64,000 nucleotides of DNA. Origin: Candidatus Caenarcanales bacterium. GTDB lineage: Bacteria > Cyanobacteriota > Vampirovibrionia > 2-02-FULL-35-15. The translations under genes and the position numbers were made by a program. Positions 24,449-34,754 of this stretch are shown one piece after another. The stretch is taken from NCBI GenBank assembly GCA_020050435.1, contig JAGVKQ010000027.1, positions 42,038 to 106,037 on the forward strand, read 5' to 3'. The first letter of the stretch is position 1, and each line of letters opens with the position of its first letter. Below the pieces are notes generated by a model. The model was not told where the DNA came from. It saw nothing but the letters and a program-made list of their open reading frames with translations, and did not search any database.

Positions 24449-24994
24449 TGTAGGTGGTCCTGATGCTGATCCTGCTGCTTTAGCTTCACCTGCACTATTT
24501 CCATCTGAAGAGTTGGCATCTTTTAATGCTGTCTTTCCTTCAGTTCTTTCTGCTTCTGTAATCTTAGTTTCACCTGATTCTTCTTTAGCATCACCTGAGC
24601 CTGTTTTTACTTTAGCTCCGCTTCCAACTTTAGCTGAAGCAACTGCTGCTGCTAAAAAAAATGGAGTACTTGCCATTCTTGCTGCCATTGCCATAGAAGC
24701 TTGTCCAGCATTCGCTGTTGGTGCTTGTGTGGCTATTGCTGATCCTTTGCCTGCTGCTGCTGTTGTTCCACCAGTAGCTGGTGCACTACTTACTCCAGAT
24801 ACTGCCACTGCTGCTGTAGCTACTATAGGTGCTTGTGAGTTTACATTTGCATTAGCTGCTCTAGCATTTACTGCAACTGCTGCTTTGAAAGATTGAGATT
24901 GATTTTGGGTTTGAGTGCTTTGTCTGCTGGCAGCAGCTTGTTTAGCAGCTTGGGCTGCTAGTGATGCATTATTTGAATTTGCATTTATACTCAT
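24446..24994 (-). CDS. Ala-rich low-complexity protein, 182 residues
   Basis: The product is dominated by Ala, Ser, Thr, Gly and Asn (for example SLAAQAAKQAAASRQS near the start and ASTPFFLAAAVASAKVGSG around residue 110), with a charged C-terminus rich in Glu and Lys. No signal peptide, no domain recognised. An opposite-strand frame exists but would encode an unlikely hydrophobic peptide. Support for the minus frame comes from its own terminator hairpin and its divergent arrangement with a HTH regulator that may control it. The Shine-Dalgarno is weak. It may be a structural or surface-associated protein; this is a guess. Confidence 0.62.
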   Translation of the reverse strand: MSINANSNNASLAAQAAKQAAASRQSTQTQNQSQSFKAAVAVNARAANANVNSQAPIVATAAVAVSGVSSAPATGGTTAAAGKGSAIATQAPTANAGQASMAMAARMASTPFFLAAAVASAKVGSGAKVKTGSGDAKEESGETKITEAERTEGKTALKDANSSDGNSAGEAKAAGSASGPPT

Positions 24995-25331
24995 AACTTT
25001 TACCCATATATATAAAGAACTTGAAATCTAACTTTTGATAGTTATTGCTGTTAATTATAAAACATCCCCTCAAATTCTCCTATCTTTCTTAAAAATTAAG
25101 AGTGGTTATTACTAATTCTTAACATTTAATCCCTATTTAATATTATTTGTACCTAGCTATTGATGTTAACCCTTAACTAGTTAATCATTTACTAAGTATT
25201 GGGCTTTTGACCTCAAATTTGCTAAAAAATACACCAATTTACCTAATCAAATCTGATTATTTGAGATTGATAGGGTAGATTCTTGGGAATAAACCTAACA
25301 GCTGCCACTAATGATAAAAAGGAGAACTCTC
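24995..25331. promoter_or_regulatory. Divergent intergenic region, Ala-rich gene / double-HTH gene
   Basis: 337 AT-rich bases with no gene. Nothing decisive is seen apart from several tttact/taacta-like words and a purine-rich Shine-Dalgarno (aaggag, 25319-25324) for the plus-strand gene. Promoters of both divergent genes must lie here. Confidence 0.35.
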
Positions 25332-26159
25332 GTGTCGCTAGAAAACAACAATTATAACCCTGGAAAAGATATCGTACAGGTTTCAATAGCACCCGATTTC
25401 TTAATTAAATATAATCCAAGTAGAAAGAGAACTCTACAACTCATTGCTTCAGGATGGTCAAATGCATCAATTGCAGAAGATTTAAATTTCTCAACTAAAA
25501 ACATTGAATCTATAACAACAATGCTAATTCGTTTAGCAAAGATTCATGATGTTAATGGACACCTTAATCCAAGAGCAAGGTTAGTCGGCAAATGCTACCA
25601 TGCACGTAAATTGAGATATTTACCATCACAGGAATTACCAAATGAACTTTTATCTGAAGATCAAACAGCAACACTTTTACTTGTTTCTGCAGGACTTTCA
25701 AATAAAACAATAGGAAAAATTCTTGGAATATCTGAAAAGACTGTTGAAAGTAGATTAAACAATCTCTTTTTACAATTTGCAATTAATGCAAAAGCAAATA
25801 AGATTATTAATCCAAGACTTAGACTTATTGCAGTTGCAAATGCAAGACACAATATAACTTTTGAAGCATTTGAGGAAATCTGGCAAAAAACAAACAATGT
25901 TGATTTAGATCACACTGTAAACAACCCTCAAGAGTTGAAAGAAGTGTTAATGAGGCTTTCAGCAAATCTTGTAGAAGAAGCTCCAAGACACAGAGACAAT
26001 GCTCACAGGCAACAAATGTTGCTTGCTCAAGAAAGAGCGGCTCAAAACTTTGGAAATCCAATGCATGCTCAGCCAAATCTTTATAATAGACTGAATCCAA
26101 ATCAGCCTCAACAAAATCAAGTTAACCCACAAAGTCAACAATATCGTCCACAACAATAG
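25332..26159 (+). CDS. Protein with two LuxR-type HTH domains and a Gln/Asn-rich tail
   Basis: About 275 residues from a GTG start. An ATG at 25311 opens the frame, but the aaggag ribosome-binding site lies between it and the GTG at 25332 at ideal distance, so GTG was chosen. Two GerE/LuxR-like helix-turn-helix units follow each other: TLQLIASGWSNASIAEDLNF with IESITTMLIRLA, and ATLLLVSAGLSNKTIGKILG with SEKTVESRLNNLF. No receiver or ligand domain precedes them. The last 50 residues are rich in Gln, Asn and Pro. It is presumably a DNA-binding regulator, possibly of the divergent Ala-rich gene. The tandem arrangement is unusual. Confidence 0.8.
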   Translation: MSLENNNYNPGKDIVQVSIAPDFLIKYNPSRKRTLQLIASGWSNASIAEDLNFSTKNIESITTMLIRLAKIHDVNGHLNPRARLVGKCYHARKLRYLPSQELPNELLSEDQTATLLLVSAGLSNKTIGKILGISEKTVESRLNNLFLQFAINAKANKIINPRLRLIAVANARHNITFEAFEEIWQKTNNVDLDHTVNNPQELKEVLMRLSANLVEEAPRHRDNAHRQQMLLAQERAAQNFGNPMHAQPNLYNRLNPNQPQQNQVNPQSQQYRPQQ

Positions 26160-26185
26160 CAATATTGTTTTCACTTTACCAATTT

Positions 26186-26219
26186 AGAGGGATTCAATAT
26201 GGATGCCTCTTTTTTTTTA
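26186..26219 (+). terminator. Rho-independent terminator after the double-HTH gene
   Basis: agagggattc (26186-26195) pairs imperfectly with ggatgcctct (26201-26210) around aatat, followed by eight or more T residues. Stem position and T-run fit termination of the plus-strand gene ending at 26159. Confidence 0.75.
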
Positions 26220-26318
26220 TATTTTATAGGTGCTTTGATTATATTTCGTATTGGCAATGAAAAGGATTTGTCCAATTTATTTGGCAAATCCGATCCATCA
26301 AAAGGGATCAGTCATAAG

Positions 26319-26341
26319 AAGCCCGAGCTTGTCTTGGGCTT
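26319..26341 (-). terminator. Hairpin downstream of rsmE
   Basis: aagcccgag (26319-26327) pairs with cttgggctt (26333-26341), one G-U pair. It lies six bases past the rsmE stop on the minus strand; the following bases are only mildly T-rich, so it may end transcription inefficiently. Confidence 0.55.
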
Positions 26342-26346
26342 TCTAA

Positions 26347-27117
26347 TTAATTGAGCTCGTTAAAGAAGAAAAATAAAATACTAGAGATAACCGTACCTAC
26401 CGTCTCTGCTCTATAAATTCTTTTACCGATGCTAGTAGAGGTAAATCCTTTTGAAGTCAGCATTTTAGATTCATTTTCAGTAAAACCGCCTTCTGGCCCT
26501 ATAACAATTAAAACTTTTTGGACTTTATCCTGAACACTATTTAAAATATCTTTGATTCCATTATTTTGTGAGCGCTCAAGGCAAACAAGCTTTAAGTCAT
26601 AAGATCCAAGACTTGATTTTGTTAATTCTTCAAGAGTTAACATATTTTGAACTTTCGGTATTAGCCCTCGTTCAGATTGTTCAGCAGCATCTCTTACTAT
26701 TTTCTGATATCTGTCAGCTCTTCTGTCAACCTCTCTTGTAGATTCTGTTTCACTAATTTTTATAACAGTTCTTTCAGTGGTAATAGGAATAAATTCAGAC
26801 ACTCCCATTTCTGTATTTTTTTGAAGAGCATAGTCAAAATTTGAACCTTTTAATAGTGCTTGTGCAATTGTAATTTTTAAGTTTGGCTCAGTATTAATAG
26901 TCTTTCTGCTGAGAAGCCTACATTGAACACCTCTGCTAAAAAATGAAGCTATTTGAGCATTATAAATCAAGCCCTTTCCATCAAGAAGGGTTATCTGATC
27001 ATTTTCTCTCAGCCTTAATACCCTTGAAATCTTATGAGAATAATCAGGATCATCAATGTTGGCTTTTTTTTCTTGCCAATTGATCTGATGTGGTTCAATA
27101 AAAAATCTGTTAACCAT
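26347..27117 (-). CDS. rsmE: 16S rRNA (uracil(1498)-N3)-methyltransferase
   Basis: SPOUT-family methyltransferase acting on helix 44 of 16S rRNA. 256 residues. N-terminal PUA-like part with HKISRVLRLRENDQITLLDG, then ALLKGSNFDYALQKNTEMGV and the knot motifs VLIVIGPEGGFTENE and SIGKRIYRAETVGTVI that bind S-adenosylmethionine. It is monocistronic, convergent with the HTH gene and divergent from a small unknown gene 54 bases away. Confidence 0.95.
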   Translation of the reverse strand: MVNRFFIEPHQINWQEKKANIDDPDYSHKISRVLRLRENDQITLLDGKGLIYNAQIASFFSRGVQCRLLSRKTINTEPNLKITIAQALLKGSNFDYALQKNTEMGVSEFIPITTERTVIKISETESTREVDRRADRYQKIVRDAAEQSERGLIPKVQNMLTLEELTKSSLGSYDLKLVCLERSQNNGIKDILNSVQDKVQKVLIVIGPEGGFTENESKMLTSKGFTSTSIGKRIYRAETVGTVISSILFFFFNELN

Positions 27118-27171
27118 AATGAATTATTTTAGCATTAAGAAATGATGCTATAAAGAAAAGCTGCTGGTAAA

Positions 27172-27732
27172 ATGATTTACATGGCTAATCTAGATAAACA
27201 ATGGTGGTTTGGATTTGACAATAGAATAAATTTCTCTGTAAACAATGATTTGCTTACAGTGTATATATATGACCCTCCTGATTTCTCTTTTACTGAAATT
27301 GAAGGGGAGTTAAATCCGCATACAGAATTTGGACATGAGCTTAGCCATCTTTTGGCAGGAGCTTTTTATTTTAAAGGCTTTGATCCTTCTGGTGCATTCA
27401 TCTGGAAGCAAAAAATTGATGATTCATTTGATAAAGGCAGAGCTTTATTTTATGAAACCTGGGTTATATACGGTCAGTCCATGACTGATATAAATGTTGA
27501 TGAAAAATATAAACTTGAGCATTTTGAAAAAGGAAGATATTTTCTTCAAGATACCTTCCAGGTCCTTTTTAATAAAGATATAAATTCTAAGTGGGTTGAA
27601 AGATGGGATAGTTTGAAAAATCAAATAGACTTGCTTACTGAACATAGGAAAAATCTTTTAATTGATCCCTGGTTTCCTAGTGGTTTTAAGAGAATAAGAT
27701 TGGGACAATTACCCCATGAATCTTTCAATTGA
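27172..27732 (+). CDS. Hypothetical protein with an HELSH motif, 186 residues
   Basis: No family recognised. Soluble, aromatic-rich (WWFGFDNRINF near the start). FGHELSHLLAGAF around residues 59-71 fits the HExxH zinc-binding pattern, and acidic residues follow, so a small metallopeptidase-like or metal-binding role is conceivable, but the surrounding sequence does not match a zincin family I know. ATG 27172 and ATG 27181 are both possible starts. The 3' end overlaps the convergent sulfotransferase gene by 24 bases. Confidence 0.7.
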   Translation: MIYMANLDKQWWFGFDNRINFSVNNDLLTVYIYDPPDFSFTEIEGELNPHTEFGHELSHLLAGAFYFKGFDPSGAFIWKQKIDDSFDKGRALFYETWVIYGQSMTDINVDEKYKLEHFEKGRYFLQDTFQVLFNKDINSKWVERWDSLKNQIDLLTEHRKNLLIDPWFPSGFKRIRLGQLPHESFN

Positions 27733-28662
27733 TTCAATACTTGGAGTGGAATCATCATTGTAAAAATTATCCATTCCAAACAAAGCAAGAATTTCTTTTC
27801 CTCTTTTTATTTGGTCTTCTGTTACTTTTTTCTTCCAGCTATTTGTCAGGTCTTCTCCTGTATTTATAGCACTCCAATTTTTACTGACTGCTGATGGCTT
27901 ATTTAAAGTTTTTAAAACACTTTCATTGAAATCCTTTCCTATAAAATTAAATGTCTTTTTTATCTCTCCTTCTGGTTTTGTACAAAAATTTTCATAGAAG
28001 GTTACTAAAATCTCATCTTTTTTTAATTGTTTTAAAGGAATATAATTTTCAATACACCAAATAAACATATTTCTTTCAAATTCACTGGCTTCTTTTGCTT
28101 TTATGATGTCATGTCTAAAGTTCTTTAAATGGTCATTCATAAGATCTTCCTGAATTAAATAGTCATTTAAATCTGTGTGTAGGTTGAATTTGTCTTTTGA
28201 AATAGATGTAGGGAAAGGATTCCTTATTAGTAAAACTATAGGGATTTTGTGAAAGTTATTTTTAATCCATTTAAGGCAAAGATTAATTCTTATTTCTTTT
28301 ATTAATCTTTTATTTGCAAATATTTTCTTATTATAATAGTCTGACCATGAGCTTCTTAGCCCACCATTTAAAATATATTTAAACTTTTCTCTAAGCTTTG
28401 TATCTTTTTTTTCAGGATGTATGTATTTTCTGTGCCCAAATTCTTTAGAAAAATCTACTCTTCTGGGATGAAAAGGCTCAAAAATATATCTGTATTCATT
28501 GTCATAATTGATTATGTCTGAAACCCATGTAGTTCCGCTTCTCCCACTACCAGCTAATAAAATAGAATCTCTATAATCATCGCTAAAATCTATGAAAAAA
28601 TTTCTTGCTATTTTGTTTTTTGTTTTTTCAAGCAATTTCATTGGATGTTTGCAAAGCCTCAT
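27709..28662 (-). CDS. Sulfotransferase family protein
   Basis: 317 residues. The 5'-phosphosulfate-binding loop [19 protein letters not shown] lies at about residues 35-53, and [16 protein letters not shown] carries the second PAPS-contacting Arg/Ser region. It should transfer sulfate from PAPS to a carbohydrate or other hydroxyl acceptor; the acceptor is unknown. The start overlaps the end of the DUF255 gene by 35 bases (ATG 28662); ATG 28641 is an alternative that reduces the overlap. A glycan-modifying role would fit the glycosyltransferase and surface genes in the wider region, but that link is inference. Confidence 0.85.
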   Translation of the reverse strand: MRLCKHPMKLLEKTKNKIARNFFIDFSDDYRDSILLAGSGRSGTTWVSDIINYDNEYRYIFEPFHPRRVDFSKEFGHRKYIHPEKKDTKLREKFKYILNGGLRSSWSDYYNKKIFANKRLIKEIRINLCLKWIKNNFHKIPIVLLIRNPFPTSISKDKFNLHTDLNDYLIQEDLMNDHLKNFRHDIIKAKEASEFERNMFIWCIENYIPLKQLKKDEILVTFYENFCTKPEGEIKKTFNFIGKDFNESVLKTLNKPSAVSKNWSAINTGEDLTNSWKKKVTEDQIKRGKEILALFGMDNFYNDDSTPSIESIERFMG

Positions 28663-30712
28663 TGATTTTGTTTAAATCCGTTATGGGTATTTTACAGTTA
28701 TAATCCTCACAAATGTAAACAGTTGTCATATTGTTTAACTGAGTTAGATTTTCTGTAAATTTGGCTATTTGGGTAACATTTTCAGAGTCTTCATTTGATT
28801 TTAAGAGTAAAACTTTATTCGGGCAATAAGTTTTTCTTATTTCTCTTATGGCATTTTTTGTTTCTTCAGATTTCGAATCTCCAACAATAACAATTTCATA
28901 AGACTTTTCAAATAAATACTCCAAAGCTACCATCATTTGAGCATGTGAGATGGGTGATTGTTTTATGGACTTTGAAAATGCTTTTATAGTTTTATAAGCA
29001 AGTTCTTCATATTTTTCTTCTCCCGTAATTCTGGATAGTTTAATTAAGTTGTTTACCATTACAGAATTTCCTGAAGGAATAGCACCATCATAGCCTTCTT
29101 TCATTCTTGCAATTAAATCTTTGTTTTTTGAAGAAGAAAAGAAAAACCCATCATTTTCTTTGTCGTAAAATTCTAAAATGACTTTTTCGCAGAGAGAAAT
29201 AGAATCTTTCAAGTACTTTGTTTTAAAAGAAGCTTGGTAAAATTCAATTAATCCCCATATTAAAAATGCATAATCATCTAAATGCGCATTAATAATGGAC
29301 TCACCATCTCTATATCTGTGAAGAAGATTGTCATCTTTCATTAAGTTCTTATATATGAAATCTATGGATTTCTCTGCTGCTTCTAAATACTCTTCATTTT
29401 TGCTGCCAAGAGACTGGTAAGCAATTGAAAGTGCTGCAATCATTAGACCATTCCAGTCAGTCAATATTTTATCGTCTTTATATGGATGAATTCTTTCTTC
29501 TCTAACATTAAATAGTTTTTGTCTGCAATCTTCAAGGATAAGATTTAAACTGTCTTTGGATTCAGAAGATGTATTTTTGTGAGGAATATTTGTATCTGTT
29601 TTATGTCTGGTGGCTTCTTCTATGTAATTTCCATCTTTAGATATATTAAACGTTTTTATGAATATGTCGGCATTTTCCTTTAATACTTCTTTTATTTCTT
29701 TTTCAGTCCAAACATAAAACTTTCCTTCTTCGCCCTCGCTATCTGCATCTTCAGCTGAATAAAAACCACCATCTTTATGAGTCATGTCTCTTAAAATATA
29801 AGTTATAATTTCATGAGCAGTTTTTGCATAATCTTCATTTTTCGTCGCTGAATAAGCTTCGGAATAAGCCATTATAAGCAATGTTTGGTCATATAGCATT
29901 TTCTCGAAATGAGGTAAAAGCCAGTTCTCATCAGTGGAATAACGATGAAATCCAAAACCAATATGATCATAAATGCCGCCAGCTCTCATTTCTTGAAGAG
30001 ATTTTTCAACTATTTCTAAGGCACGTTTATCCCCAGTATTTTTAAAATATCTAAGTAAAAATAAAAACTTATGTGGAGTAGGGAATTTGGGCGCTTTACC
30101 AAATCCACCTTTTTCGCTGTCAAAAGTAAAATTTAGCTGATTGAAAGCATTGCTTAAAACATCTTTCGTTAAATCTTCTCCAGATGTAGAGTGTGATATC
30201 TCATTTAAAGTTTTATAAATCTCTTTGCTCGTTTCTTCTACATCATCAAGTCTGTTTTTCCAAACATTATCTATTTGTGGAAGTAAATCCATCATGCCAA
30301 TTCGACCGTATTTGCTTTCTTTAGGGAAATAAGTCCCTGCAAAAAAAGGTTTTTTATCAGGTTTCATTATTACTGTTAGAGGCCAACCTCCACTACCAGT
30401 CATTATTTGACAGACAGTCATGTAAATATGATCTATATCTGATCTTTCTTCTCTATCTACTTTGATAGATATAAAGCTTTCATTTAGAAGTTTAGCCACT
30501 TCCTCATCTTCAAAAGACTCATGTTCCATTACATGACACCAGTGACATGTAGAATATCCTATCGATAAAAAAATAGGCTTATTTTCTTTTTGTGCTTTTT
30601 CAAATGCTTCATCTCCCCAGGGAAACCAATTTACTGGATTGTAGGCATGTTGTAGTAAATAAGGACTTTTCTCTTTTATAAGCTTATTTGGTTTTAAGTC
30701 TGTATTTTGCAT
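28628..30712 (-). CDS. DUF255 thioredoxin-like / six-hairpin protein (YyaL, SPATA20-like)
   Basis: About 694 residues from ATG 30712 ([20 protein letters not shown]). The first 160 residues are the DUF255 thioredoxin-like domain: [18 protein letters not shown], then [18 protein letters not shown] with Cys56 and Cys59 forming a CxxC. The rest is an alpha/alpha barrel resembling N-acylglucosamine epimerase-type domains ([51 protein letters not shown]). The frame is open back to 30820, but that extension crosses a palindrome and encodes a non-homologous Phe-rich leader, so it was rejected. The biochemical role of the family is unsettled. Confidence 0.9.
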   Translation of the reverse strand: MQNTDLKPNKLIKEKSPYLLQHAYNPVNWFPWGDEAFEKAQKENKPIFLSIGYSTCHWCHVMEHESFEDEEVAKLLNESFISIKVDREERSDIDHIYMTVCQIMTGSGGWPLTVIMKPDKKPFFAGTYFPKESKYGRIGMMDLLPQIDNVWKNRLDDVEETSKEIYKTLNEISHSTSGEDLTKDVLSNAFNQLNFTFDSEKGGFGKAPKFPTPHKFLFLLRYFKNTGDKRALEIVEKSLQEMRAGGIYDHIGFGFHRYSTDENWLLPHFEKMLYDQTLLIMAYSEAYSATKNEDYAKTAHEIITYILRDMTHKDGGFYSAEDADSEGEEGKFYVWTEKEIKEVLKENADIFIKTFNISKDGNYIEEATRHKTDTNIPHKNTSSESKDSLNLILEDCRQKLFNVREERIHPYKDDKILTDWNGLMIAALSIAYQSLGSKNEEYLEAAEKSIDFIYKNLMKDDNLLHRYRDGESIINAHLDDYAFLIWGLIEFYQASFKTKYLKDSISLCEKVILEFYDKENDGFFFSSSKNKDLIARMKEGYDGAIPSGNSVMVNNLIKLSRITGEEKYEELAYKTIKAFSKSIKQSPISHAQMMVALEYLFEKSYEIVIVGDSKSEETKNAIREIRKTYCPNKVLLLKSNEDSENVTQIAKFTENLTQLNNMTTVYICEDYNCKIPITDLNKINEALQTSNEIA

Positions 30713-30723
30713 GTTTTTATTAT

Positions 30724-30750
30724 AGCGCAAGACAAGCTTGCGCTTCTCTA
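30724..30750. repeat. Palindrome C (stem AGCGCAAG / CTTGCGCT)
   Basis: agcgcaag (30724-30731), loop acaag, cttgcgct (30737-30744), followed by tctctac so that the minus strand begins GTAGAGA. It lies between the divergent DUF255 and TPR-protein genes, just upstream of the DUF255 start. The GTAG edge is shared with other palindromes in the window. Confidence 0.65.
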
Positions 30751-30790
30751 CAATAAAAATTGAACTGTTCGTTTTTAATATATAATAATT

Positions 30791-32848
30791 TTGACAGTGA
30801 GAGAAAAAGAAAAAAAACACACATATTCAATAGCTTTAAAGCCTGAGCTTTTATTTCTTTTGGCTACCGTTATTTCAATCTTTCTTTTTTATTTTAGAAC
30901 TGTTTTTTATGAAGTGAAAGCTTTCGATGAAATTATCCCATTGAAAGAAGCTTATTTACCTACATGTAACTCTTTTTCAGAAATGTTTGAGCTTATATCT
31001 TTACTTGGGTTGAAACAGCATTTTGAAGCTTCAAACACTTTTTACTCCCATATAACCTCTTTAAGATGTAATCCCATTGGTAATTTTCTTCAGATGTTTA
31101 TTCAGGTTTTATTTAGGAAAAACCCAGTTAATTATCACCTCTATGGCTTATTCTTACACATTATTAATTCGATTTTAGTATTTTTAATTTTAAATAAAAT
31201 CAGCTCACTTTATTTTAAATTTGGAATAGATGCAAAAAAACTAATAGTCACTTCTCTTTTTACTTTTTTATGGGCAACTCATCCAGCTAATATAGAGTCA
31301 GTTTTACTATTGTCCAATGCAAACATAATTTTAAGTTATATGTTTTGTTTTATAGCAACCTACTTTTTTCTTGAAGGCAAGAATTTTTTACTTTATTGCA
31401 TACCTTATACACTGTCATTATTTGTGGCAGAGTTTAATTTCTTCTTACCAATGGTTTTATTCTTAATGTCATATTTTATTAAAGGCTCCATAAAGCAATC
31501 TCTCAAATCATGTATGCCACTTTTTCTTGTTACACTGCTGTATGCATTTCTTTTTATTTTTTCTAAGACTAGTGTAAACCTACAGGTAAACACCTCTTTG
31601 CAGTCAATTCTTGAAAGAATATTCTGGTTCTCTCCACAAATACTTTTTCACCTTATAAAGCTTACCTTTCTTCCGATAAAACTATCAATTGATCAGGCTG
31701 CATTGGTCCAGCTAGGAAAAACACTCTTAGACCCATATGCAATTTTCTGTATTCTTTTTATTCTAATAGTATTTTTGGGTTCTTTACTTGATTTATTTAA
31801 AGCAAAGACTAGACCACCATTTTTATTTTTCACATCTACCTTATTTCTTTTATCGCTTCTCCCTTTCTCTCACCTGCTCGCACCTTTCTATAATTTGGCA
31901 AGTGAAAGATATCTTTACTATCCTACATTTGCTTTAATCTTGGGATTATCATTCTTTGCCTATCACATAATGATAAAAGATGAAAAGAATAAAAATGTAG
32001 TTTTAGTTTTGGTGATTCTTCTAACTGTCATATATTCTTCGCGAGCTTTTATAAGAACTCTGGACTGGAAAGACAGTTTCACTCTTTATGACTCAGCTAT
32101 AAATGTTTCAGGAAGTAACTTATATAAAGGTTTTAGATATAAAGGTTTAGTGTCACAAGATGAAGTATTTTCAAACATGCCACATAGAGCTGTTAGTGAA
32201 AAATATCAGTTATCAGCAGTTGACTATTTGAAGAAGTCTCTTAATGAATTGAAAGATCAAAAGGAAATATATAAATCATCTACACCAGAAGTCTTAAAAG
32301 ATTATGGATTAGACCCTGAATCTCTTTATCTTAAAGCTGGGTATCTTTATGCTCATTCTGTTTATACTTTGCATCGTGACCCAAATGAAGCTCTTGGAAT
32401 TATGAAGCCTTTTATGGAAAATCTTAAATTGCAGGATAATTCTGCTGCTGCTTTTTATGCTGCTTTACTCTATTATGATAAAAAATATGATGAAGCTGAA
32501 AAAATACTTAGAGAAGCTTTGACTTTTATGCCTTACTCTAAAAAGATAATTTTCCCTTTTTGTGAAATCATTATGTTTAGAAAAGGCTATACAAAAGAAG
32601 TTGATGAGCTTTTAAATAGAGCCTTTATATATTTTCCTTATGATAGCTTGGCTATATTAGAAATGTTGAAATATACTCTAGCTCAGAAAGACTATGAAAA
32701 ATATGCTTTCTTTTCTTATATCTATGGATTAAGAGCACACTCCATTGATGACTTAATAAATGCTAAAAATGTTTATGAAAGATTGGGTAAAAAAGATATG
32801 GCTATTAAAGTTGAAAAGAGTATAAATAATCAAGGTCACAATTTGTGA
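30791..32848 (+). CDS. Multi-pass membrane protein with C-terminal TPR-like repeats
   Basis: 685 residues. The first about 400 are a series of roughly ten hydrophobic helices (such as [20 protein letters not shown]), in the manner of GT-C fold membrane glycosyltransferases or TMTC-type proteins. The last about 200 are soluble with TPR-like helices ([20 protein letters not shown]). An acidic DE pair in the first loop (KAFDEIIPL) could be the GT-C catalytic acid, which is tentative. The start is TTG 30791 or GTG 30797; TATAAT at 30781-30786 is only 4-10 bases ahead, which suggests a leaderless message. It is convergent with the tryptophanase gene. Confidence 0.78.
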   Translation: MTVREKEKKHTYSIALKPELLFLLATVISIFLFYFRTVFYEVKAFDEIIPLKEAYLPTCNSFSEMFELISLLGLKQHFEASNTFYSHITSLRCNPIGNFLQMFIQVLFRKNPVNYHLYGLFLHIINSILVFLILNKISSLYFKFGIDAKKLIVTSLFTFLWATHPANIESVLLLSNANIILSYMFCFIATYFFLEGKNFLLYCIPYTLSLFVAEFNFFLPMVLFLMSYFIKGSIKQSLKSCMPLFLVTLLYAFLFIFSKTSVNLQVNTSLQSILERIFWFSPQILFHLIKLTFLPIKLSIDQAALVQLGKTLLDPYAIFCILFILIVFLGSLLDLFKAKTRPPFLFFTSTLFLLSLLPFSHLLAPFYNLASERYLYYPTFALILGLSFFAYHIMIKDEKNKNVVLVLVILLTVIYSSRAFIRTLDWKDSFTLYDSAINVSGSNLYKGFRYKGLVSQDEVFSNMPHRAVSEKYQLSAVDYLKKSLNELKDQKEIYKSSTPEVLKDYGLDPESLYLKAGYLYAHSVYTLHRDPNEALGIMKPFMENLKLQDNSAAAFYAALLYYDKKYDEAEKILREALTFMPYSKKIIFPFCEIIMFRKGYTKEVDELLNRAFIYFPYDSLAILEMLKYTLAQKDYEKYAFFSYIYGLRAHSIDDLINAKNVYERLGKKDMAIKVEKSINNQGHNL

Positions 32849-32860
32849 CGTTATTTGATA

Positions 32861-34222
32861 TTAAAAAATAGGTGCTAATTTAGCCGTAAAATGTCTAAGG
32901 TATTTTGAAGATTCTGTAATCTTTAACCCTTTGATCTTTTCTTTATTTTTAGAAAGATGTGCAAACACCTCTATTACAAAGTCAATGTGACTTTGTGTAT
33001 ATGTTCTACGTGGAATGGCTAATCTTAAAAGCTCTGCTTTTACCCCTTCGCCAAACATTAGGCTTCCTATCTCTACTGTTCTAATCCCAGCTTCTAAATA
33101 TAATTCACAGGCTAATGCTTGACCAGGGAATTGTGCTGGGGGAATATGTGGTAAAAAACCTTTAGCATCTATATAAACAGCATGTCCACCTGGTGGCTGA
33201 ATAATAGGAATACCTTGCTTTAATAAACCATCACCTAAATAAGCCGTAGAGGTAATTCTATACTTTAAATATTCTTCATCTAAGACTTCATTTAGTCCGA
33301 TTGCCATAGCTTCTAGATCTCTTCCCGCTAGTCCACCATAAGTAGGAAAGCCTTCTCCTAATATTTCTACTTCCTTGCAACTCTTACTCCAGTCAGAATT
33401 GTTCATGGCTAAAAATCCACCGATATTTACTAGAGCATCTTTTTTAGCACTCATCATGCAGCCATCTGCATAAGAAAACATTTCTTTTGCTATTTCTTTT
33501 GGGGATTTATTAGAATATCCTTCTTCTCTTAACTTTATAAAATATGCATTTTCTGCAAACCTGGCACAATCAATAAAAAATGGGATTTTATGCTTTTTAC
33601 AAATGACACTTGTTTCCTTTATGTTTTTCATAGAAACTGGCTGTCCACCCAGAGAATTATTAGTAACAGTAGTGATTACAAGAGCTATGTTTTCAGCTTT
33701 TTTTTCTTTAATAGTACTTTCAAGCTCGGCTATATCCATGTTACCTTTAAACCTGGCAATTTTATTAAAATCAAATGCTTCTTTTACAGGAAGATCAATG
33801 GTTGTAAATCCGCTGGCTTCAGAGTTTGCTTTAGTTGTATCAAAGTGGCTATTTGAAATAGTATATTTCCCAGGGCTAGAAATTACATCGAATAATATTC
33901 TTTCTGCTGCCCTACCCTGGTGAGTAGGAATAACTTCTTTATAACCTGTAAGTTCTTGAACAGCTTTTTCAAAATTAAAAAAACTTCTGGCTCCTGCATA
34001 AGACTCATCACCACGCATGATTCCTGCCCACTGTTCGCTGGACATAGCACCAGTTCCTGAATCTGTAAGTAAATCAATTAATACCTTCTCAGCTCTTATA
34101 TTAAATAGATTATAGTGAGCTTCTTCTAAAACTTTTTTTCTCTCATCAGGAGTAGTAAACCCTAGCGGTTCAACCGATTTAATTTTAAATGGTTCGATAA
34201 TAGTATTCCAAGTGTGAGACAT
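32861..34222 (-). CDS. tnaA: Tryptophanase-type beta-eliminating lyase
   Basis: 453-residue PLP enzyme of the tryptophanase/tyrosine phenol-lyase family. LLTDSGTGAMSSEQWAGIMR and VIPTHQGRAAERILF are shared by both enzymes; MMSAKKDALVNIGGFLAM contains the PLP lysine. Near the C-terminus it reads IRTVEIGSLMFG, as in tryptophanase, where tyrosine phenol-lyase has an Arg that recognises tyrosine. That favours tryptophan to indole, pyruvate and ammonia. No tnaC-like leader or tnaB transporter is evident; the gene stands alone, divergent from the GNAT gene. Confidence 0.88.
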   Translation of the reverse strand: MSHTWNTIIEPFKIKSVEPLGFTTPDERKKVLEEAHYNLFNIRAEKVLIDLLTDSGTGAMSSEQWAGIMRGDESYAGARSFFNFEKAVQELTGYKEVIPTHQGRAAERILFDVISSPGKYTISNSHFDTTKANSEASGFTTIDLPVKEAFDFNKIARFKGNMDIAELESTIKEKKAENIALVITTVTNNSLGGQPVSMKNIKETSVICKKHKIPFFIDCARFAENAYFIKLREEGYSNKSPKEIAKEMFSYADGCMMSAKKDALVNIGGFLAMNNSDWSKSCKEVEILGEGFPTYGGLAGRDLEAMAIGLNEVLDEEYLKYRITSTAYLGDGLLKQGIPIIQPPGGHAVYIDAKGFLPHIPPAQFPGQALACELYLEAGIRTVEIGSLMFGEGVKAELLRLAIPRRTYTQSHIDFVIEVFAHLSKNKEKIKGLKITESSKYLRHFTAKLAPIF

Positions 34223-34301
34223 GGGAATATTTTAGCAGATGAGACCTTTAAATTACACAGAGTGAGTAATGATAAAATTAAACTAATAAGGGGAAAATGA
34301 G

Positions 34302-34754
34302 TTGAACTTTGAAAAAGCCACTGAAAATAATTGGCAGGATATTTTAAATCTTCTTTCCAGTGCTGCACCCATTGAAAACTTTACTTCTTTAGAAAGCTAT
34401 AAAAACTTCTTTATTGTAAAAGATCAAGGTAATATAATTTGTTGTTTTGCTATTGACTATGAAAATGATATCGGAATATTAAAATCCTTTGCTATATCAA
34501 AAGAACTTCAAGGTAAAGGGGTGGGAAAGCTTATCGCAAATAAAACTGATGAAGTTGCAAAAGTTCTTAATGTAAAAAAGCTCTACGCTACTAGCTGGGA
34601 AGCACCTAATTTTTGGAAAAAAACTAACTTTAAGGAGATAAGTGAAGCTGAAGGGAAAGATAAGTTCTTTATAATTTATTTAAACAGTTTAAAAACAAGA
34701 TATCCTCAGTTTGTTGATGAAATGAAACATTTTTTGTTGATCATTAATCCATAA
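34302..34754 (+). CDS. GNAT family N-acetyltransferase
   Basis: 150 residues from a TTG start with an aagggg ribosome-binding site 12 bases upstream; the ATG three bases ahead of it opens only a two-codon frame. The acetyl-CoA loop is LQGKGVGKLIANK (about 67-79), preceded by ILKSFAISKE and followed by KLYATSWEAPNFWKKTNFKE. The pattern is near ArgA/ArsN-like small acetyltransferases. The substrate cannot be assigned. The end overlaps the convergent response regulator by 11 bases. Confidence 0.85.
   Translation: MNFEKATENNWQDILNLLSSAAPIENFTSLESYKNFFIVKDQGNIICCFAIDYENDIGILKSFAISKELQGKGVGKLIANKTDEVAKVLNVKKLYATSWEAPNFWKKTNFKEISEAEGKDKFFIIYLNSLKTRYPQFVDEMKHFLLIINP

Noticed and set aside
24513..24896. 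Plus-strand frame of 127 codons opposite the Ala-rich gene
   Set aside because: It is the mirror of Ala/Gly codons; the minus frame has its own terminator and a divergent regulator, so the plus frame is a shadow.
30713..30820. N-terminal extension of the DUF255 protein
   Set aside because: The extension crosses palindrome C and the promoter region, encodes a Phe-rich leader foreign to the family, and ATG 30712 gives the usual N-terminus.
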